Source: Streptomonospora mangrovi (GTDB lineage: Bacteria; Actinomycetota; Actinomycetes; Streptosporangiales; Streptosporangiaceae). From it: a stretch of DNA of 64,000 bases. Of this stretch, positions 1 to 6,743 are shown in pieces (positions within the stretch are counted from its first letter, which is position 1; every line of letters begins with the position of its first letter). The stretch covers positions 21,957 through 85,956 of the forward strand of contig NZ_JAJAQC010000035.1 in NCBI RefSeq assembly GCF_027604915.1, read 5' to 3'. Below the pieces are notes generated by a model. It had not been told where the DNA came from. It did not search any database and worked only from the letters and a program-made list of their open reading frames with translations. Both the position numbers and the translations under genes were made by a program.

Positions 1-333
1 CCCCGCGCGGCCCTTCCTCCGCCCCTCCTCGATGGCGAGGTCCAGCAGGCCCGGGAAGCGCCGGTCGAGTTCGGCTCGGCGGAGGTCGTTGCGGCGGCGC
101 GTGCCCTCGTCCCACTGGCGCAGCAGGCCGGCCTCGCGCAGGACGCGGAAGTGGCGGCTGGCCGCCGACTTGCCCACGGGCAGGGCGAAGCGTCCGCACG
201 GCAGGCCGGGGTGGTCGGCCAGGGTGGCGACGATGCCGAGGCGCACGGGATCGCTCAGCGCCGCCATGACGCGGGCGAACTCCAACTCGCGCTCCTCGGG
301 GTGGTCGAGCGGGGTCGAGGTGCGGCTGGGCAT
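1..333 (-). CDS. ArsR-family winged-helix regulator (C-terminus outside window)
   Basis: Open frame from an ATG at 333 running off the left edge with no stop, 111 codons visible. The translation begins MPSRTSTPLDHPEEREL and contains the ArsR-type core: LSDPVRLGIVATLADHPGL, then KSAASRHFRVLREAGLLRQW, which is the recognition helix followed by the wing. No metal-binding CxC motif is seen in the visible part, so it is probably a non-metal ArsR-like repressor of the kind that sits beside oxidoreductases. It is divergent from the luciferase-like gene at 444, with about 110 bp between starts, and is the likely regulator of that gene and itself. The family call is firm; the ligand is unknown. Confidence 0.85.
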   Translation of the reverse strand, partial: MPSRTSTPLDHPEERELEFARVMAALSDPVRLGIVATLADHPGLPCGRFALPVGKSAASRHFRVLREAGLLRQWDEGTRRRNDLRRAELDRRFPGLLDLAIEEGRRKGRAG

Positions 334-355
334 CCCTCGATTATGGCACCGCCCT

Positions 356-389
356 ATGGCGCGCGCCATGTTCACATCCTCACGAACAT
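356..389. promoter_or_regulatory. Inverted repeats in the divergent ArsR/LLM promoter region
   Basis: A 14-bp perfect palindrome, ATGGCGCGCGCCAT, covers 356-369. It is followed at once by a 6-bp inverted repeat, ATGTTC (368-373) and GAACAT (384-389), separated by 10 bp. Both lie between the divergent ArsR and luciferase-like genes, where an autoregulatory operator is expected. Which one is bound is inference. Confidence 0.4.
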
Positions 390-443
390 GGAGTAGCTTC
401 GCCTCCAGACGGCAGCGGAGCTACGACCGATGTGAGGATGCCG

Positions 444-1385
444 ATGAGCCAGCAGCAGACGCCCCCGCAGACCGACCCGGCCGCCCTCAAGGAGCGGATC
501 GGCCCCTACGGGGTGTGGCTGGGGTCCACCCTCTTCGCCGCGCCCGCCGCCACCCTGCGGCGCGCGGCGGCCGAGATCGAGGACCTGGGCCTGGGCGCCC
601 TGTGGTTCGGCGGCGACTACCCCGGCGGCACCGAGGCGCTGTCGAAGGCGGCGGTGCTGCTGTCGGCCACCCGGCGCCTCACCGTGGCCACCGGGATCGC
701 CAGCATCTGGTCGCGCGACGCCATCCTCGCCACCACGGCCGCCGACACCCTGGCCGACGCCTGGCCCGACCGGTTCGTGCTCGGCCTGGGCGTCAGCCAC
801 GCGCCCCTGGTGGCCGCGCGGGGCCGCACCTACGCCAAGCCGCTGACCGCCGTGCGCGAGTACCTCGACGCCATGGACGCCGCCGCCTCCTACGCCGCCC
901 CGCTGCACGCGCCCGTGCCCCGGGTGCTGGCCGCCCTGCGGCCCCGCATGCTGGAACTGGCCCGCGACCGCGCCCAGGGCGCCCACCCCTACTTCACCAC
1001 CCCCGAGCACACCGCCAAGGCGCGCGCGGTGCTCGGCCCCGACCCGCTGCTGGCGCCCGAGCAGGCGGTCGTGCTCACCACCGACCCCGCGCACGCCCGC
1101 ACGCGCGGCCGCGAGTACACCGCCATCTACCTGTCGCTGCCCAACTACGTCAACAACCTGCGCGAACTCGGCTGGAGCGACGCCGACCTCACCGCCGAGA
1201 ACGGCACCGGCAGCGACGCCCTGGTCGACGCCCTGGTGGCCTGGGGCGACGCCGCCGCCGTCGCCGAGCGGGTGAACGCCCACCGCGCGGCCGGCGCCGA
1301 CCACGTCAGCGTGCAGCCGCTGGCGCCCACCGTCGAGGAGCAGACCGCCCAGTTGCGCGAACTGGCCCCGCTGCTGCGCGCCTGA
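444..1385 (+). CDS. LLM-class F420-dependent oxidoreductase
   Basis: A 313-aa luciferase-like monooxygenase-fold protein (TIM barrel). The N-terminal block GPYGVWLGSTLF, then EIEDLGLGALWFGG and LTVATGIASIW, match actinobacterial F420-dependent LLM oxidoreductases, including the flavin/F420-contacting strand 'VATGI'. The C-terminal 'GADHVSVQPL' strand is also typical. The start is ambiguous: GTG 432, ATG 438 and ATG 444 are in frame. I prefer 444 because GAGG at 434-437 is at ribosome-binding distance. Substrate cannot be inferred. Divergent from an ArsR regulator and ended by a strong hairpin at 1404-1447. Confidence 0.85.
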   Translation: MSQQQTPPQTDPAALKERIGPYGVWLGSTLFAAPAATLRRAAAEIEDLGLGALWFGGDYPGGTEALSKAAVLLSATRRLTVATGIASIWSRDAILATTAADTLADAWPDRFVLGLGVSHAPLVAARGRTYAKPLTAVREYLDAMDAAASYAAPLHAPVPRVLAALRPRMLELARDRAQGAHPYFTTPEHTAKARAVLGPDPLLAPEQAVVLTTDPAHARTRGREYTAIYLSLPNYVNNLRELGWSDADLTAENGTGSDALVDALVAWGDAAAVAERVNAHRAAGADHVSVQPLAPTVEEQTAQLRELAPLLRA

Positions 1386-1403
1386 CCTCCCCGCCCGCGC
1401 CAA

Positions 1404-1447
1404 GCGGCGCCCGCACCCCCGAGCCCATGAGGGGGTGCGGGCGCCGC
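1404..1447. terminator. Bidirectional hairpin terminator
   Basis: Perfect 17-bp stem (1404-1420 with 1431-1447) around a 10-nt loop, GAGCCCATGA. It lies between the convergent LLM oxidoreductase and the ABC solute-binding protein gene, so it can end transcription from both sides. There is no U-tract, as is usual at this GC content. Confidence 0.85.
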
Positions 1448-1478
1448 CGCTGTGGTGCGACCCGCCGAGGGGCGGGCC

Positions 1479-2762
1479 TCACTCGTCGCCGGTGGCCTCC
1501 TCCACCTCCGACATCCACTGCTCGGCGGCCTCCTCGGGGCCGATCTCGCCGAACATCAGGTCCTCGTTGACGCGCTTGGTGATGTCCACGACCTCACCCG
1601 CGCCGATGGGCGGCGGCGGGACCGCGCCGGCGACGTCGGGCTCGATCTCGTCCAGGAAGTCGGCGCCCAACTGGTCGGCCTCGGGGAGCTGGTCGCGGAT
1701 CTGCTCGCGGACCTCGGTGTTGGCCGGCAGGCCGCGGTCGGCCAGGATCAGCTCGGCCGCCTCGGGGTCGTTGAGCAGGTAGTCCACGAACATGGCCGCC
1801 TCCTCGGGGTGCTCGGTCTCCGCGGAGATGGAGTAGAACATCGCCGGCTTGAAGAACGTCCCGGCCTGCTCGGACTCCGCCTCGCCGGGGAACCGCAGCA
1901 GCTCCAGGTCGCGCCCGGCGGTCTCGGCCATGGCGCCGAGCTGGTTGGTCCAGAACGCCGCCATGGCGCCCTCGTTGGTGGCCAGCACCGACAGGTCGGG
2001 GCCGCCCGACTCGTACTCCACGCTCTCGGCCGCGCCGGGCGCGCCGCCCTCCTCGTGCAGGCGCCGCATCAGCTCCCAGTACTCGGTCATGGTGGCGGTG
2101 TCGAAGGCCAGGTCGCCGTTCTCGTCGTAGAGCTGCTCGCCGCGCTGGCGGGCGAAGATCTGGAAGCTCTGCTCGTTGAAGGCGGGCGTCTGGCTGCCGA
2201 CGACCTCGCCGTCGGTGGCCTCGGAGATCTCCACGGCCGTGTCGACGTACTCCTCCCAGGTCCAGGTCTCGTCGTCGGGCATCTCCACGCCCGCCTCCTC
2301 GAACGCCTGGGGGTCGGCCATGATCGTGAACGCGTTCACCCCGGTGGGGGCGCCGTGGAGGGCGCCGTCCAGCTCGCCGCCGGGCATGACCAGCTCGTCC
2401 AGTTGGGAGGTGTCGAGCTGGTCGGAGACCTCGTTGAGGTCCAGCAGCGCGCCGCGGTCGGCGTACTCGCGCAGGTAGCGCTCCTCCTGGGTGATGATGT
2501 CGGGAGCGTCGTTGGCGGCGGTGTTGGTGGCCAGCCGGTCCCAGTAGCTCTCCCAGTCGGTGTACTCGCCCTCGATGCGGATGTTGGGGTGGGCCTGCTC
2601 GAAGCGCTCGATGACCTCCTGGGTGGTGGCGTGCCGGTCGTCGGCGCCCCACCAGGAGAACCGCAGCTCCACCACCTCGTCCTCGCCGGAGCCGCCTCCG
2701 CAGGCGGTCGCGGCCAGCACCAGCGCGGCGATCCCCGCCGCCGGCCGAAGACCTTTTCGCAT
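1479..2762 (-). CDS. ABC sugar-binding lipoprotein (extracellular solute-binding protein family 1)
   Basis: A 427-aa substrate-binding protein. It starts MRKGLRPAAG, has a hydrophobic segment and a lipobox ending LAATAC with Cys21 as the lipidation site, then a Gly/Ser linker. The mature part has family-1 features: 'VELRFSWWGADDRHATTQ', 'VIERFEQAHPNIRIEGEYTD', and 'TNEGAMAAFWTNQLGAM' in the hinge region. It would capture an oligosaccharide or sugar outside the membrane and hand it to the two permeases just upstream (17-bp gap). It is last in the operon; binding proteins are more often first. The sugar is not identifiable from sequence alone. Confidence 0.92.
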   Translation of the reverse strand: MRKGLRPAAGIAALVLAATACGGGSGEDEVVELRFSWWGADDRHATTQEVIERFEQAHPNIRIEGEYTDWESYWDRLATNTAANDAPDIITQEERYLREYADRGALLDLNEVSDQLDTSQLDELVMPGGELDGALHGAPTGVNAFTIMADPQAFEEAGVEMPDDETWTWEEYVDTAVEISEATDGEVVGSQTPAFNEQSFQIFARQRGEQLYDENGDLAFDTATMTEYWELMRRLHEEGGAPGAAESVEYESGGPDLSVLATNEGAMAAFWTNQLGAMAETAGRDLELLRFPGEAESEQAGTFFKPAMFYSISAETEHPEEAAMFVDYLLNDPEAAELILADRGLPANTEVREQIRDQLPEADQLGADFLDEIEPDVAGAVPPPPIGAGEVVDITKRVNEDLMFGEIGPEEAAEQWMSEVEEATGDE

Positions 2763-2779
2763 GGTCGGGTTCCTTTCGG

Positions 2780-3643
2780 TCACTTGATTCCGGTGGTCGC
2801 GATGCCGCGCACGAGGTAGCGCTGCCCGGCGAGGAAGAAGCCGAAGATCGGGCCGAGCGCGACCGCCGACATCGCGAACAGCGGGCCCCAACTGGTCTGG
2901 CTCTGGGAGTCGACGAAGGTCCGCAGCGCGACGGGGACGGTGTACATCTCGGGGTCGGTCAGGAAGATGAGCTGGCTGAAGAAGTCGTTCCAGGTCCAGA
3001 TGAACGTGAAGATCGCGGTGGTGGCCAGCGCCGGCATGGACAGCGGCAGCACGATCCGCAGGAAGATCCGGGCGTGCCCGCAGCCGTCGATGCGCGCCGC
3101 CTCGTCCAGGTCGCGCGGCAGGCCGCGGATGAACTGCACCATCAGGAAGATGAAGAAGGCGTCGGTGGCCAGCAGCTTCGGCACGATCAGCGGGTAGTAG
3201 GTGTTGATCCAGTCCAGGTTGGCGAACAGGATGTACTGCGGCACGATCACCACGTGGATCGGCAGCATGATCGTGGTGAGCATGATCCCGAAGAACAGCC
3301 GGCGGCCGCGGAACTCCAGGCGGGCGAACGCGTAGGCGGCCATGGAGCAGGCCAGCAGGTTGCCCACGATCGAGCCGGCCACCACCACCAGCGAGTTCCA
3401 GATGTAGTGGTGGAAGGGGTACTCCAGCGCGGTCCAGCCCTCGGGGTAGTTCTGCGGGACGAACGTGCGCGGGATGAGGCTGGGGTCGCTGAAGATCTCC
3501 GAGGTCGGCTTGAACGAGCTGGAGACCATCCACAGCAGCGGATACAGCATGGCCAGGCCGAACGCGATCAGCGCCGCGTGGGTGAGCAGGCGCCGGCGGC
3601 GGCCGAACATGCGGGGGGCGGCGGTGTGCGGCTTAGTCACCAT
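2780..3643 (-). CDS. Carbohydrate ABC transporter permease, MalG type
   Basis: A 287-aa inner membrane permease with about six membrane segments, the first near residues 22-42 (LTHAALIAFGLAMLYPLLW). The cytoplasmic EAA loop that docks onto the ATPase is visible as 'EAARIDGCGHARIFLRIVLP'. The C-terminus 'GIATTGIK' is typical for MalG-like subunits. Its ATG start lies inside the 3' end of the other permease gene (11-bp overlap), so the two are translationally coupled. No ATP-binding subunit is encoded in the operon. In actinomycetes such importers share the MsiK ATPase, which is the likely situation here. Confidence 0.93.
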   Translation of the reverse strand: MVTKPHTAAPRMFGRRRRLLTHAALIAFGLAMLYPLLWMVSSSFKPTSEIFSDPSLIPRTFVPQNYPEGWTALEYPFHHYIWNSLVVVAGSIVGNLLACSMAAYAFARLEFRGRRLFFGIMLTTIMLPIHVVIVPQYILFANLDWINTYYPLIVPKLLATDAFFIFLMVQFIRGLPRDLDEAARIDGCGHARIFLRIVLPLSMPALATTAIFTFIWTWNDFFSQLIFLTDPEMYTVPVALRTFVDSQSQTSWGPLFAMSAVALGPIFGFFLAGQRYLVRGIATTGIK

Positions 3644-4592
3644 AAAAGACCCAGTACTTGGAGGCGAGGAAGTTCACGGCGGTGAACCCGGCGATGATCG
3701 CGAGCAGCAGCCACGCCATGGCCGAGGCGTAGCCCATGTCGAAGTTGCCGAACCCTTCCTGGTACAGGTAGAGCGTGTAGAACATGGTGGCGTCGGAGGG
3801 GCCGCCCGTTCCGCCGCTGACGATGAACGCCTGGGTGAAGGTCTGGAAGGCGTTGATCATCTGGAGCACCAGGTTGAAGAAGATGATCGGCGTGAGCAGC
3901 GGGACGGTGATGGAGAAGAACCGCCGCACCGGGCCGGCGCCGTCCACGGCGGCGGCCTCGTGGTACATCACGGGGATCTGGCGCAGTCCGGCCAGGAAGA
4001 TCACCATCGGCGCGCCGAACGTCCAGACGTTGAGGATGACCAGGGTGCCCAGGGCGTAGTCGGGGTGGGAGACCCAGCCCTCGCCCTGGATCCCGAAGAA
4101 CGCCAGCACCTGGTTGATCAGGCCGTCGGCGCCGAACACCCGGCGCCACAGGATCGCGATGGCCACGCTGCCGCCCAGCAGCGAGGGCAGGTAGTACACC
4201 GACCGGTAGAACGCCAGGCCGCGCACACCGCGGTCCAAGACCATGGCCAGCGCCAGGGCGAGCGCCAGTTGCAGCGGCACCGACACGAACACGTAGGTGA
4301 ACGTGACGCCGAGCGAGGTGTGCAGCCGCTCGTCGCCGACCATGCGGACGTAGTTCTCCAGGCCCACCCACTCCGGGTCGCCGATGAGCGAGTAGTCGGT
4401 GAAGGAGTAGTACAGCGAGGCCAGGATCGGGCCGACGGTGATGGCGATGAGGCCGACGAACCAGGGGGCCAGGAACACGTAGGCGGCCAGGCCGTCGCGG
4501 CGGCGCAGCCGCGAGACGCGGCGCCGGCGCGGGCGGGGCGGCGGGGGCTCGGCCCCGGGCGGCGCGGTGCGCTCTCGGGTGGCCCCGATCAC
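3633..4592 (-). CDS. Carbohydrate ABC transporter permease, MalF type
   Basis: A 319-aa permease with an Arg/Pro-rich cytoplasmic N-terminus (residues 1-30), then membrane segments beginning 'GLAAYVFLAPWFVGLIAI'. The EAA loop reads 'YHEAAAVDGAGPVRRFFSIT'. First gene of the minus-strand importer operon (MalF-type, MalG-type, binding protein). It starts at GTG 4592 behind GAGGAG about 8 nt upstream. A LacI-type operator candidate lies about 190 bp upstream at 4781-4794. Confidence 0.92.
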   Translation of the reverse strand: MIGATRERTAPPGAEPPPPRPRRRRVSRLRRRDGLAAYVFLAPWFVGLIAITVGPILASLYYSFTDYSLIGDPEWVGLENYVRMVGDERLHTSLGVTFTYVFVSVPLQLALALALAMVLDRGVRGLAFYRSVYYLPSLLGGSVAIAILWRRVFGADGLINQVLAFFGIQGEGWVSHPDYALGTLVILNVWTFGAPMVIFLAGLRQIPVMYHEAAAVDGAGPVRRFFSITVPLLTPIIFFNLVLQMINAFQTFTQAFIVSGGTGGPSDATMFYTLYLYQEGFGNFDMGYASAMAWLLLAIIAGFTAVNFLASKYWVFYGD

Positions 4593-5173
4593 GCGGCCGG
4601 CTCCTCACGGGAGGGGGCGCGCGGTGCGGCCGGGGGTGGGCTGGGGGGTGTGTGCATGGGCTCTACCGTCCTCACGTCTGCCCGGAGGCGGACGAACGCA
4701 ACGTGGGGTGCGGGGGTCGTGCGGGGCCGGCCGCGAGAGGCGGGTCGCGGTCGCACCGCCAGGTGGTCGAGTCGGGTTCTGGTAAGCGCTATCCACGATC
4801 GGATGAACGGTTTTTAACACCGTGGAGATACGCCGTCAATGGAGGGGTGACGCCCGATCGACGGCCGCGCGCGCCGGAATTTCCCGTGGCAGCGGCCCCT
4901 TGCTGGGCGGACGTCGAAAATTGCGAAGCGCGGAACCGGTTGGGAAAATCCCGGGCGCCACCCCGGCCGCGCGGGCACCGTGTCCCGATCGTTGCGGAAT
5001 ACCGCTGGCAATCGCTTCCCGGACGTGGTGCCCGCCTCCGCGCCGACACCCCCGGCGGCGGGTCCGCGTCCCTACAGGGCGTACCTGGGCAAACGCCGAT
5101 TCGACGCGCGTTCGACGGCGGCGCCGGGCACGCACCGGTGGACCCGTCGCGGGAAAGCGTTTACCGTTGGAGT
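4593..5173. other. 580-bp divergent control region of the sugar importer and dehydrogenase
   Basis: No convincing gene. The part 4770-5000 is less GC-rich than its surroundings. It holds two imperfect palindromes of the LacI/CebR type, annotated separately at 4781-4794 and 5151-5165, one facing each divergent unit. The likely promoter of the importer operon is in 4600-4830, but I could not fix a clear -35/-10 pair there. No LacI regulator gene is encoded in the window. Confidence 0.5.
4781..4794. promoter_or_regulatory. Putative LacI-family operator (importer side)
   Basis: GGTAAGCGCTATCC is an imperfect palindrome centred on AGCGCT, with 10 of 14 positions symmetric. It resembles the AGCGCT-centred operators of actinobacterial LacI-family sugar regulators such as CebR. 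It lies upstream of the ABC importer operon. No such regulator is in the window, so assignment is by site resemblance. Confidence 0.45.
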
Positions 5174-5174
5174 G
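5139..5174 (+). promoter_or_regulatory. Promoter of a probable leaderless dehydrogenase mRNA with overlapping operator
   Basis: GTGGAC at 5139-5144 and TACCGT at 5162-5167 make a -35/-10 pair with 17-bp spacing. The GTG start at 5174 is where transcription would begin, so the mRNA is probably leaderless; the only nearby Shine-Dalgarno-like GGAG is 1 nt away from the start, too close to work. A second imperfect palindrome, GGGAAAGCGTTTACC at 5151-5165, overlaps the -10 box, a position suited to repression. Confidence 0.45.
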
Positions 5175-6523
5175 TGACCGACGCGACCGCACACGCCGAC
5201 CAGGCCGTTCCCGCCACCGCCCCCCAGCCGCGCCGCTTCGCCGTCGTGGGCACCGGCGCCCGCGCCCGGATGTACACCACCGCCCTCGTCTCCAGCCACA
5301 CCGCCACCGCGCGCCTTGTGGCCCTGTGCGACACCAACCGCACCCGCATGGCCGTGCACAACGACATCGTGCGCGCGCACGGGCTCGACCCCGTCCCCGA
5401 GTACCCCGCCGAGGCGTTCACCGACATGCTGCGCGCCGAACGCGTGCGGGAGGTCGTGGTGTGCACCGTGGACCGCACCCACGCCGACTACATCTGCGCC
5501 GCGCTGGAGGCCGGCTGCGACGTGGTCACCGAGAAGCCGATGACCGCCGACGCCGAGGGCTGCCGCCGCGTCCTCGACGCCCAGCGGCGCACCGGCGGCC
5601 GGGTCAACGTCGCTTTCAACTACCGGTTCAACCCGGTGCACCGCCGGGTCCGCGAGATCGTCGCCGCCGGCGAGATCGGCGAGGTGGGGTCGGTGCACTT
5701 CGAGTGGCTGCTGGACCTGCGCCACGGCGCCGACTACTTCCGCCGCTGGCACCGCGAGAAGGCGAACTCCGGCGGCCTGCTCGTGCACAAGGCCAGCCAC
5801 CACTTCGACCTGGTCAACTGGTGGATCGGCAGCGCGCCGCGCACCGTGTTCGCCTGGGGCGACCTGTTCTTCTACGGCGAGCACAACGGCCGCCGCCGCG
5901 AACTGGCCGCCGACTACGAGCGGGCGCACGGCGCGCCGGCGGCGCAGGAGGACCCCTTCGCGCTGCACATCGCCGACAGCGACGACATGGCCCGGCTCTA
6001 CCTGGCGGCCGAGCACGAGGACGGCTACCGGCGCGACCAGAACGTGTTCGGCCCCGGGATCACCATCGAGGACGACATGTCGGTGCTGGTGCGCTACGCC
6101 TCGGGCGCCACGCTCAGCTACCACCTGGTGGCCTACTCCCCCTGGGAGGGCTACCGGGTGGCGATCACCGGCAGCCGCGGCCGCCTGGAGCTGGACGTCA
6201 CCGAGAGCCCCCACACCGCCCCCGGGCGCACCGAGGCGGCCCCGGTGCGGGGCATGCCCGCGCCCAAGGAGAACACCACCGCCCGGCTGCTGCTGCGCCG
6301 GCACTGGCAGCCGCCCGAGGAGGTCGAGGTGGCGGTGGGCGAGGGCTCCCACGGCGGCGGCGACACCCACCTGCTGGACACCCTGTTCGGCGCCACCGGG
6401 CTCCAGCCGCGCCCCACCCACACCGACGGCGCCAACGCGCTGCTGACCGGGCTGGCGGCCAACGAGTCGATGCGCACCGGGCTGCCGGTGGACGTGGCGC
6501 GCCTGCTGCGCGGCCGGGACTGA
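5174..6523 (+). CDS. Gfo/Idh/MocA-family sugar dehydrogenase
   Basis: A 449-aa NAD(P)-dependent oxidoreductase. The Rossmann motif is 'FAVVGTGARARMYTTAL' near residues 17-33, and the cofactor/substrate motif EKP appears as 'DVVTEKPMTADAEG'. The C-terminal α/β domain carries 'HKASHHFDLVNWWIGS', with the histidines used for catalysis in the family. GTG 5174 is the best start because it directly precedes the first conserved strand. Divergent from a sugar ABC importer, so it probably oxidises the imported sugar or a derivative. Longer than the usual 330-390 aa, with an insert around residues 235-290. Confidence 0.88.
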   Translation: MTDATAHADQAVPATAPQPRRFAVVGTGARARMYTTALVSSHTATARLVALCDTNRTRMAVHNDIVRAHGLDPVPEYPAEAFTDMLRAERVREVVVCTVDRTHADYICAALEAGCDVVTEKPMTADAEGCRRVLDAQRRTGGRVNVAFNYRFNPVHRRVREIVAAGEIGEVGSVHFEWLLDLRHGADYFRRWHREKANSGGLLVHKASHHFDLVNWWIGSAPRTVFAWGDLFFYGEHNGRRRELAADYERAHGAPAAQEDPFALHIADSDDMARLYLAAEHEDGYRRDQNVFGPGITIEDDMSVLVRYASGATLSYHLVAYSPWEGYRVAITGSRGRLELDVTESPHTAPGRTEAAPVRGMPAPKENTTARLLLRRHWQPPEEVEVAVGEGSHGGGDTHLLDTLFGATGLQPRPTHTDGANALLTGLAANESMRTGLPVDVARLLRGRD

Positions 6524-6540
6524 GCCGCGCCCGCCCGCCG

Positions 6541-6571
6541 CCGGTCCCGCCCCCGGCGGGGGCGGGACCGG
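6541..6571. terminator. Hairpin terminator between the dehydrogenase and the CRISPR-Cas locus
   Basis: Perfect 14-bp stem (6541-6554 with 6558-6571) with a 3-nt loop. It lies 17 bp after the dehydrogenase stop and faces the convergent type III RAMP gene, so it may serve both. Confidence 0.8.
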
Positions 6572-6743
6572 TGTCCCGGCGGTGTCCCCGGGTTCGCGAT
6601 GCCCTCGGCGGGCGCGCGGTGCGCTCTGCTGGTCGCAGAGTCGTCGGGGCGGTCGTGGTGCTATGCCCTCAGCGGGCCGGCACCAGCGCGGGACGGGGCG
6701 GAAGTCCCGGCGGCCGGGGTCACGGGCCGCCGGGACGCGGGGG

